Assembly: GCA_035356615.1 (NCBI GenBank)
Contig: DAOQSN010000002.1
Span: 62,001 to 126,000 of the forward strand
Length of the DNA stretch: 64,000 bases
Origin: JAKQDH01 sp029558835
Lineage (GTDB): Bacteria > Planctomycetota > Phycisphaerae > UBA1845
Direction: 5' to 3'
Position numbers and translations under genes: made by a program. How positions within the stretch are numbered: position 1 is the first letter of the stretch; each line of letters begins with the position of its first letter. Shown here in pieces: positions 8,042 through 15,915 of this stretch. A model generated the notes under the pieces. That model was not told the origin of the DNA and did not search any database. It saw nothing but the letters and a program-made list of their open reading frames with translations.

Positions 8042-9108
8042 GCTACCCCAGCGAGCAAAGCCTGATCGCCCTGCCCGAAGACGCGTTGCGTTGTGTCCGG
8101 TGCGGGTACAACCTGTGGGCCCGGCGGATCGGCGAGTGTTGTCCCGAATGCGGGACACCAGTGCTCTTCTCGTACCCCGGTGGGGGGTGGCACGTACCGC
8201 GGCGCCGGGTTCCGGACCTGCCCGTGGCAACCAACGCCAAGTGTCCGCGCTGCGGGACGGCCCTCGGGGGGCTCTCGGCCCGAGACGCCTGCCCCGGATG
8301 TGGGGCGCCTGTGTGGTACTGCGGCTACATCGGTTGGCTGCGAGCGGCCGACCTCCGCTGGCTGCGTCGCGTGGCGAGCGGGGCGACCTGCTGGCTGCTG
8401 AGCTTGGGCGGCCACGGTGCCGTGCTGGGCGTCGGGGCGGTGTATGCGATGTTGTTGGGGGGGAGCCTTGGCTCCCGCCTCGGTGGTTGGGCAGAGGGAG
8501 CGACCTGGGTCCTGGCGGTCCTGCTTGACGTGCTGTTCGTGGTGGCCGCCTGGCGGATTACCGCGGCCGAACCCATTCCGTTCCGGCGTGGCCGGTGGCT
8601 TGGCTGGGCACCGGTGGTTCGCGCGGGCGCGCTGGCGGTCTGGGCGGCAGGGGTGCTCGCGGCCGGCGTGCGGTACGCGCACTTGGGCGTGTGGGCACAG
8701 ATGGCGGTCCGGGTGCTTCCCCTGGGGGGCTGGCTCGCCGTGGTAGGGCTGCTGATGTGCCTGCGCGAGTTGGCGCGGCGTCTTCCGGACCACCGCCTCG
8801 CACGGTGGACTACGGGGGTGCTGTGGGCGTATGGCTCTGCCGCGCTCACGATGCACCTGTGGAACGTCGGCGAAGGCGTCGCCCGGTGGCTGCTGGCGGC
8901 CGCCGGCAACGCGGCGTTCGCGGCCGACCTCTACCACGCCATGGCCGTGTTCCTGCGGGTGGTTTTGTTGCTGTCTCTGCTGGCGCTGGTTGCCCTGCTG
9001 GTGAGTTACTGGACCGCCCTGGGCATCGCGTGCGACCGGTCTGAGCGCGAGGCGGCGGCGTTCAGGGCGCCCCGGGGTGATGGCGTGGCCACCTCTGAGG
9101 CAAGGTAA
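8038..9108 (+). CDS. zinc-ribbon membrane protein, paralogue 2
   Basis: A 356-residue protein. N-terminal 'CVRCGYNLWARRIGECCPEC' and 'CPRCGTALGG...CPGCGAPVW' are two CxxC...CxxC units, followed by about six transmembrane helices. Shared blocks with the preceding gene include 'GWLRAADLRWLRR' versus 'DWLRASDPRWLAG' and 'WLYLPVIWLITADEP' versus 'VVAAWRITAAEP'. The ATG at 8038 overlaps the upstream stop, so the two are translationally coupled and arose by tandem duplication. The function is unknown; a membrane role with a cytosolic zinc domain is inference. Confidence 0.7.
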   Translation: MSYPSEQSLIALPEDALRCVRCGYNLWARRIGECCPECGTPVLFSYPGGGWHVPRRRVPDLPVATNAKCPRCGTALGGLSARDACPGCGAPVWYCGYIGWLRAADLRWLRRVASGATCWLLSLGGHGAVLGVGAVYAMLLGGSLGSRLGGWAEGATWVLAVLLDVLFVVAAWRITAAEPIPFRRGRWLGWAPVVRAGALAVWAAGVLAAGVRYAHLGVWAQMAVRVLPLGGWLAVVGLLMCLRELARRLPDHRLARWTTGVLWAYGSAALTMHLWNVGEGVARWLLAAAGNAAFAADLYHAMAVFLRVVLLLSLLALVALLVSYWTALGIACDRSEREAAAFRAPRGDGVATSEAR

Positions 9109-9124
9109 CTCCCCGGCCGACGGA

Positions 9125-9152
9125 TTGGGATTTCCACGATCCGCGCTACAAT
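9125..9152 (+). promoter_or_regulatory. candidate sigma-70-type promoter for the pnt operon
   Basis: TTGGGA (9125-9130), a 16-base spacer and TACAAT (9147-9152). It would start transcription near 9159, about 260 bases before pntAA. Nothing else is evident in the 311-base gap 9109-9419. Confidence 0.4.
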
Positions 9153-9419
9153 ATCGCAACACGCCCGCGGACCCATCCGGGTAGGGCGCGGGCCCCCCGC
9201 GGTCCAGGGGTGTAAGCGGCGTGCGCAAACGACCTTTCGACGCCGGCTGCCACTTGGCGAGCGACTCGCTACGTGGGAGCTGGGTGGCGGGGTCTGGTCG
9301 GGTCTGCCAGGTGCACCGCCGAGCGACGGCGGGCCGAGGCGTACCGCCGGTCGCGGCGTCCGGCAGAGTCGGACGGCAGGTCGAGATGCGAGGTTGAAGT
9401 CAGGGTGAGCGAGTGACGC

Positions 9420-10571
9420 ATGAAGCTGGTAGTTCCCAAGGAGATCGTGGCGGGTGAGCGGCGGGTCGCGGTCGTTCCCGAGTCCGTGAAGAAGCTCACG
9501 AAGGCCGGCGTGCAAGTGTTCGTCCAGGAGGACGCGGGCCTGGCGGCGGGCGTGCGCGATGTGGACTATGCCGACGCGGGCGCCGAGATCATCCCCGACG
9601 CAAAGGACCTGTACGCCCGCGGGGAGTTGATCTTGAAGGTCGAGCCGCCGACGCAGAATGAGGCCGTCGGCGCACACGAGGTCGAGTTGATGCCTCCGGG
9701 TGCCATCCTGGTGGCCACGTTGCAGTCGCTGCGGAATCTCGACACAGTGCGCCGCCTGACGGCGCGGAAGGTGACGGCCTTTTCGATGAACATGATCCCG
9801 CGGACCACGCGGGCCCAGACGATGGACGTACTCTCCTCGCAGGCGACGGCGGCGGGATACAAGGCCGTACTGCTGGGGGCCGCAGCGAGCGGCAAGTTCT
9901 TCCCGATGCTGACGACGGCGGCCGGAACGATTCGTCCGGCACGGGTGTTCGTGATCGGCGCCGGAGTGGCCGGCTTGCAGGCGATTGCCACGGCGCGACG
10001 GCTGGGGGCCGTCGTGGAGGCCTTTGACGTGCGCCGGGCAGTCAAGGAGCAGGTCCAGAGCCTCGGCGCCACCTTCGTCGAGATCGACATCGACGAGGAC
10101 GCGGAGACCGCGGGCGGCTACGCGAAGGAAGTCTCCGCCGAATACCTGGCCAAGGAGGAGAAGCTGCTGCACGAGCGCTGCCGGGCGAGCGACGTGGTCA
10201 TCACCACTGCGCAGGTGTTCGGCAAGAGTGCCCCGCGGCTCATCAGCGAGGACATGGTGCGGCACATGTCGCCCGGGTCGGTCATCGTGGACTTGGCGGC
10301 CGAGGGCGGTGGCAACTGCGCCCTCACTGAGCCGGGCAAGACCGTGGGGAAACACGGGGTGACCATCATCGGCGAACTGAACCTGCCGGCCACCATGCCC
10401 ATCCACGCCAGCCAGATGTACTCCCGCAACGTCACCGCGTTCCTGCTGGAGTTCTTCAAGGACGGCAAGTTCAACCTGCGTCTTGAGGATGACATCATCA
10501 AGGCGGCGCTGATCACCCACGAGGGCCAGGTGGTCAACGAGATGGTGCGGAAGGCCCTGTCGGCCGGCTAA
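9420..10571 (+). CDS. pntAA: NAD(P) transhydrogenase subunit alpha, part 1 (NAD(H)-binding domain dI)
   Basis: This is the cytosolic NAD(H)-binding subunit of proton-translocating transhydrogenase, which couples hydride transfer from NADH to NADP+ with inward proton flow. The 383 residues begin 'MKLVVPKEIVAGERRVAVVP' and contain 'SMNMIPRTTRAQTMDVLSSQ', the Rossmann motif 'GAGVAGLQA' (about 180-188), 'AFDVRRAVKEQVQSLGA' and 'IVDLAAEGGGNCA', all typical of PntA/AlaDH-type dI. Length fits the split form in which dI is separate from the membrane part. The ATG follows AGGGTGAG. It is the first gene of a three-gene operon. Confidence 0.95.
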   Translation: MKLVVPKEIVAGERRVAVVPESVKKLTKAGVQVFVQEDAGLAAGVRDVDYADAGAEIIPDAKDLYARGELILKVEPPTQNEAVGAHEVELMPPGAILVATLQSLRNLDTVRRLTARKVTAFSMNMIPRTTRAQTMDVLSSQATAAGYKAVLLGAAASGKFFPMLTTAAGTIRPARVFVIGAGVAGLQAIATARRLGAVVEAFDVRRAVKEQVQSLGATFVEIDIDEDAETAGGYAKEVSAEYLAKEEKLLHERCRASDVVITTAQVFGKSAPRLISEDMVRHMSPGSVIVDLAAEGGGNCALTEPGKTVGKHGVTIIGELNLPATMPIHASQMYSRNVTAFLLEFFKDGKFNLRLEDDIIKAALITHEGQVVNEMVRKALSAG

Positions 10572-10732
10572 GAGCGCCGCACAGAACCCCTCTCCCTGGA
10601 AGGGATAAGGGTGCGTTAAGGGCTCCAGGTGATCGGGCGGGGTGGGGGTTTGGCCGCTCGCTCATGGTCACGGTTCGGATCGGCGGCGCGGGATCGCGCC
10701 GGGTGGCAGGGAAACTCTGAGGTGCATTCGTA

Positions 10733-11074
10733 ATGGAAACTCAAGCGGTTAACGCGTTCCCGGACGCCCTGGTCCAGATGCAGCAGGCGTTCTACTTCCA
10801 GGAATTGGTGGGCAACATCGTCGTCTTCGTGCTGGCGGTGTTCGTCGGGTTCGAGGTGATCACCAAAGTCCCGCCCACGCTACACACGCCGCTCATGTCC
10901 GGGTCCAACGCCATCTCGGGCATCACCATCGTGGGGGCGCTGGTCTGTGCCGGGCGCGGGCAGGTGACGCTGGCGACGATCCTCGGCCTGCTGGCGGTGA
11001 TCGCGGCGATGATCAACGTGGTCGGCGGCTTCCTGGTCACGGACCGCATGTTGGGCATGTTCAAGAAGAGCTAA
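10733..11074 (+). CDS. pntAB: NAD(P) transhydrogenase subunit alpha, part 2 (membrane domain)
   Basis: A 113-residue membrane protein with an amphipathic N-terminus and three hydrophobic helices ('NIVVFVLAVFVGFEVI', 'AISGITIVGALVCA', 'ILGLLAVIAAMINVVGGFLV'). 'TPLMSGSNAISG' is the diagnostic block of the PntA C-terminal transmembrane part. It forms half of the proton channel with PntB. It lies 161 bases after pntAA and 18 before pntB. The gap upstream contains a CCCCTCTCCCTGGAAGGG repeat. TGAGGTG before the ATG serves as ribosome site. Confidence 0.93.
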   Translation: METQAVNAFPDALVQMQQAFYFQELVGNIVVFVLAVFVGFEVITKVPPTLHTPLMSGSNAISGITIVGALVCAGRGQVTLATILGLLAVIAAMINVVGGFLVTDRMLGMFKKS

Positions 11075-11092
11075 CGGGGGTGCAGCTTACCC

Positions 11093-12481
<1,389 letters not shown>

Positions 12482-12513
12482 GAAGGCAAGAGGCAAGTGG
12501 CAAGCGGCAAGAG
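12482..12513. repeat. heptad repeat (GRGGCAA units) at the pntB stop
   Basis: Four consecutive 7-base units (AAGGCAA, GAGGCAA, GTGGCAA, GCGGCAA) start on the base after the stop codon. It belongs to the same class as 481-519 and 6866-6944 but uses another core. Confidence 0.65.
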
Positions 12514-12697
12514 GGGTAGCGTGCAGGGTGGGTACCGCCCACCGACTGACGACTCGGGCATGCGGCGCGCAAGTGCTGCCGGGGACGAACGTTGCAGCGG
12601 TGTCGCCCATTCCACCGGTGCTCCGCGTTGGATTTATCGGTGCGGCAGGTCCAGTCCCGCTTGAGCCACTACGGCAGAGAAGAACTTAAGTACTGGA

Positions 12698-12727
12698 TTG
12701 TTCCGCGTACCGGCCGTGGTGTATGAT
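12698..12727 (+). promoter_or_regulatory. candidate promoter of the small RNA
   Basis: TTGTTC (12698-12703), an 18-base spacer and TATGAT (12722-12727). The -10 is 5/6 to consensus; the -35 is weak. It would start a transcript near 12734. Confidence 0.45.
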
Positions 12728-12733
12728 ATACGC

Positions 12734-12824
12734 ATAAGGAAGTGGCCGGCCCTTGATGGCGGTCACTGGGAGAGGCAGTCGTACTGTCGCCCTCGGCGGT
12801 CCACGAACCGCCGAGGCCTTTTTA
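12734..12824 (+). ncRNA. candidate small RNA with three hairpins
   Basis: A ~90-nt unit between a promoter-like site and a strong intrinsic terminator, with no ORF. It holds three consecutive stems: AGTGGCC (12741-12747) with GGTCACT (12761-12767); GGCAGT (12774-12779) with ACTGTC (12783-12788); and the terminator stem. The next gene is on the other strand, so this is not a leader. It lacks the conserved sequences of SRP RNA, 6S or tmRNA that I would recognise. The flanks (12514-12697 and 12825-12884) hold nothing else I can name. Confidence 0.5.
12791..12824 (+). terminator. intrinsic terminator
   Basis: CCTCGGCGGT and ACCGCCGAGG form a perfect 10-bp stem with a 6-base loop, followed by CCTTTTT. 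Confidence 0.8.
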
Positions 12825-12884
12825 TGGGCAGAGCGTGCGGCCGGGACGGCGCGGCGGCCACTGATCCGAATCCGGCCGCCACCG

Positions 12885-14258
12885 CTACTGCCACGCACGG
12901 TACCAGACGACGCCTCCGCCGTCGCCACTCACCGTGGTGATGATGTCGAGTCGGCCGTCGGCGTCGAGGTCCACCACGGGAACCAGATCGAGCGCCCCAC
13001 CCGGCCGAGCGAGCGGCAGCGTCAACCAGCCGCCCGTGGGATCGTTCAATGGGCGCAGCACGGCCAGTTGCCCGTTGCGATACGTGCCGACGACAACCTC
13101 CACGCGTCCGTCGCCGTCGAGATCGGCGATCGTGACACCCGCGCCGTGCGTACCGGAGAGGCGGGCGGCCGCAAAGCCGGTCCAGGCCGTGCGCACGTCG
13201 TCGGGTTGACGGAACCAACCGAAACTTGCCTCCCGCCACGAGCTGACGGCCAAGTCGATGCGACCATCGCCGTCGATGTCACCAAGGTCGAGCCAGAACG
13301 CATCCGGCCACTGGCCGATGCCGTGCTTTGTCCAGGCCTGTGTGCGCCAGGCCTCGGCGCCGGGATTCTCATACCAGGCAATGCTGTTCTGCTCCTCCTC
13401 GCGAGCAACGGAGACGATATCGGCATTGCCGTCGCCGTCGAGGTCGATGAGCCGCACGCAGCTTGCTTTGCGGCGCGTGGTGGTGTCCACGTCGAAGCGG
13501 AGAAACGAACTGCCCGCGGTCGGCGGTTCGAGGGTGTAGAAGATGCTCACCCAGCCGCCGCCCTTGCAGGCGGCCACGATCTCCAGCCGGCCGTCACCGT
13601 CCACGTCGCCCACCTCCACGTCGATCCAACTGCTACAGCCAACGTTGTGTGACACGTCGATGACATCAGGATACCAGGTGAGGGCATCCTCCCCCTGGCG
13701 AATCCAGGTAACGCGCCCACTCTCGCAGGCGGCCACCACGTCGAGCCGCCCGTCCAGGTCGAGATCACCGACCGCTACGTCCTCGACCCCGGCGACGGCC
13801 GCGGAGTCAGCGATGGTCAGATTGCCCCACGTGTGATCCGCTTGCTGGAGGTGCAGGCGGACGCGACCGCTGCCTTCCCAGGCGCTGACGGCATCGAGAT
13901 CACCGTCGGCGTCGATGTCCGCGATGACGACGCCGTCGGCACCCGAGCCGCCGGCCGTGTCGATCCAGACGGGCAGATACAGTGATGATGCTGGGGAGCC
14001 CGGCGTGCAACCGGCGTTGAGGTGCGCGCCGATGAGCGCGGCTGCGCCGGTCACAAGTAGAAACGAGATCGTGCGGGCTGAGCGACACCACGCAACGGGG
14101 GAACCGGCAGTTGGGACAGGGTGGCATGGCCAAACGCAGCGCCGCCATACTCTCCCCCGGGGAAGCAGGTGGGTGCCCGCACAGCATGCCGGCGCCTTCG
14201 GCTTGGGCATGCCACCCTGCTGGTTTCCCATTTGCGTGGTCCTCTGTAGGGGGCTCAT
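12885..14258 (-). CDS. FG-GAP/VCBS repeat beta-propeller lipoprotein, start uncertain
   Basis: The protein has seven repeats with the calcium-binding pattern D-x-D-x-D-G-x-x-D/E ('DIDADGDLDAV', 'DLDLDGRLDVV', 'DVDGDGRLEIV', 'DLDGDGNADIV', 'DIDGDGRIDLA', 'DLDGDGRVEVV', 'DLDADGRLDII'). It should fold as a seven-bladed extracellular propeller. The hydrophobic run 'ISFLLVTGAAALIGAHLNAG-C' looks like a lipoprotein signal, but no good start codon lies just before it. The frame continues through a dispersed repeat (14121-14252) up to an ATG at 14258 that overlaps the GH105 stop (ATGA). A GTG at 14054 inside the signal is the other choice. The repeat may have replaced the original 5' end. Confidence 0.75.
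   Translation of the reverse strand: MSPLQRTTQMGNQQGGMPKPKAPACCAGTHLLPRGRVWRRCVWPCHPVPTAGSPVAWCRSARTISFLLVTGAAALIGAHLNAGCTPGSPASSLYLPVWIDTAGGSGADGVVIADIDADGDLDAVSAWEGSGRVRLHLQQADHTWGNLTIADSAAVAGVEDVAVGDLDLDGRLDVVAACESGRVTWIRQGEDALTWYPDVIDVSHNVGCSSWIDVEVGDVDGDGRLEIVAACKGGGWVSIFYTLEPPTAGSSFLRFDVDTTTRRKASCVRLIDLDGDGNADIVSVAREEEQNSIAWYENPGAEAWRTQAWTKHGIGQWPDAFWLDLGDIDGDGRIDLAVSSWREASFGWFRQPDDVRTAWTGFAAARLSGTHGAGVTIADLDGDGRVEVVVGTYRNGQLAVLRPLNDPTGGWLTLPLARPGGALDLVPVVDLDADGRLDIITTVSGDGGGVVWYRAWQ
14121..14252 (+). repeat. dispersed 'MAKRSAAM' element, copy 2
   Basis: Blocks in order: GTGGCATGGCCAAACGCAGC with GCCGCCAT, CCGGGGAAGC, CAGCATGCCGGCGCC, GGCTTGGGCATGCCACCC, GCGTGGTCCTCTGTAGGG. It lies between two minus-strand genes, ending 2 bases before the GH105 stop codon, and is open in the frame of the FG-GAP gene. 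Confidence 0.75.
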
Positions 14259-15469
14259 GGTTGAGGTTCCGCCGCCGGCAGCGTCAGCATGCCGTACAAG
14301 GCCAGCATGACGGGGCCAACGCCGTGATCGTCATTGCGTCGCGGGCCGCGATTGAGGTAGTCCTTCTCCGATTTCTGGGTCGGCGTGCCGGGGCAGATGT
14401 TGGTCAGATCACCCTTGAGAGAGATCATCGCCGACAGGCCGAGGTACCCGCGCTGGAGCGCCTCGCGGTACGTCTCATCCAGCCAGCCGCGTTGCAGACC
14501 GCGACTCAGCGCGTAGATGAACATGGCCGTACAGGAGGTCTCCGCGTAGCTGTCCTGCCGATTGAGCAGTTGGTGCCACATGCCCGTCGGCCCCTGATGG
14601 GCAACAACGGCCGCCATGAAGTCCTGATAGAGCGCCAGCAGGTCGTCGTAGCCGGGGTAATCCGCCGGGATGGTGTCGAGGACTTCGACGAGCGCCAGGG
14701 CAACCCAGCCGTTGGCCCGACCCCAGTAGCCCGGCGAGGCACCTGAGCCGTACCAGTTCCAGCCCTGGTGGTAGAGGCCCACGTCCGCGTCGCGCAGCCT
14801 GGCGGTGAAGCCGGCAAACTGGCTGAGCACGTCATCATAGTACGTCCCATCCTCGAGGTGCGCCCCGGCCTTGGCCATCAGCGGGGTGACCATGAAGAGG
14901 GCGTCGGCCCAGATGCGGCCACGCTGCGGGTTGCTGTGATACGCGATCAGCCCCTCCGGCGTGCGGGCGACGTCTTCGTGGAAGAAGCGGGCGGCCTCCA
15001 GAGCGATGTCGAGGAAGCGCAAATCGCCGGTGCGCTGCGAGTACTCGAAGGCCGCGAGCGCGACGGCGCCGATGTAGTCGATCGGTTCGCTGCCGCCGTG
15101 CACCTTGAGCTGACCACGCCGGTTGTAGTATTCGAGGGCGGTGCGCACCTGGGCCGTGCAGGCGGGCCGGTCGAGCCCCTCATCGAGCAGCAGCATGCCC
15201 CACAGCGCCACGCCCTGGGTGTACTTCATGCTGTACACGGGATACAGGTCATCGAGGGTGCCGTCGATCGCATGCTCGTAGCCGCCGTCCAGGTAGCGTG
15301 TCGTCACGAGCAACGCCTGCACGGCGGGTTCGGCCGGTGCCGGCACAAGGTCGAAGGAAACATCGCAGCCGGCGAGCAGAACCGTCGGCAGCGTCCCACC
15401 CGCCACACCCAGAACGGAAACCGCGGCTCCGTCTCCCCGAAAACATGGATGTCGTCGCAGTAACCGCAT
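14255..15469 (-). CDS. GH105-family unsaturated uronyl hydrolase-like lipoprotein
   Basis: A 404-residue protein, (alpha/alpha)6 barrel of the YteR/RhiN/GH105 type. These enzymes remove the unsaturated uronic acid left by polysaccharide lyases on rhamnogalacturonan or related glycans. Visible marks are 'RIWADALFMVTPL' (the general-acid Asp is probably D189), 'LYHQGWNWYGSG' and 'YWGRANGW' (249-255), plus 'NRQDSYAETSCTAMF'. The N-terminus 'MRLLRRHPCFRGD' leads to the lipobox 'VLLAG-C35', so it is a surface or periplasmic lipoprotein. AGAAGGG before the ATG at 15469 supports the start. Its stop overlaps the ATG of the FG-GAP frame. The true substrate cannot be read from the sequence. Confidence 0.8.
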   Translation of the reverse strand: MRLLRRHPCFRGDGAAVSVLGVAGGTLPTVLLAGCDVSFDLVPAPAEPAVQALLVTTRYLDGGYEHAIDGTLDDLYPVYSMKYTQGVALWGMLLLDEGLDRPACTAQVRTALEYYNRRGQLKVHGGSEPIDYIGAVALAAFEYSQRTGDLRFLDIALEAARFFHEDVARTPEGLIAYHSNPQRGRIWADALFMVTPLMAKAGAHLEDGTYYDDVLSQFAGFTARLRDADVGLYHQGWNWYGSGASPGYWGRANGWVALALVEVLDTIPADYPGYDDLLALYQDFMAAVVAHQGPTGMWHQLLNRQDSYAETSCTAMFIYALSRGLQRGWLDETYREALQRGYLGLSAMISLKGDLTNICPGTPTQKSEKDYLNRGPRRNDDHGVGPVMLALYGMLTLPAAEPQP

Positions 15470-15562
15470 GGCTGACCCTTCTGCAATGCACCACAACCGC
15501 GGCCGGACCGGCCGCCCCGTGATTCTAGCACGCCGGGAGCACCCGCCAACTTGTCGTGACGC

Positions 15563-15721
15563 CTGCACAGGACCACGCCAGAGGGACACTTGGCCGGCAT
15601 GCCCAAGCCGGCGTTTGGGTGGCATGTCCAAGCCCGCTACGGGCGGGCGCCGGCATGCTGCGGGGACGTGCGCATGCGGCGTCCTGACGGCATGGCGGCG
15701 CTGCGCTTGGCCATGCCACCC
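15563..15721 (-). repeat. dispersed 'MAKRSAAM' element, copy 3 (reversed, longer)
   Basis: Reads in reverse order: CAGGACCACGCCAGAGGG, GGCATGCCCAAGCCGGCG, an extra GGGTGGCATGTCCAAGC block, CGCCGGCATGC, and CATGGCGGCGCTGCGCTTGG followed by CCATGCCACC. The rest of the 15470-15915 gap shows no gene. Confidence 0.75.
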
Positions 15722-15915
15722 GCATCGAAGCCCTGGTTTCCTACTCGTAGGGAGCGATTTGGAGTACTTGGTTCAGCGTGTGCGATTCGGCACCGGCGGT
15801 CCGAACCGTCCCGACACAGGTCGGATTCAGAGAGCGCCCGAGGTCCAACGCCGGTGGCGCGTGGTCGCGCCCACGTGGTTCGACCCTCGACTCCACGGCA
15901 GGGGTCCCGCCGGCG

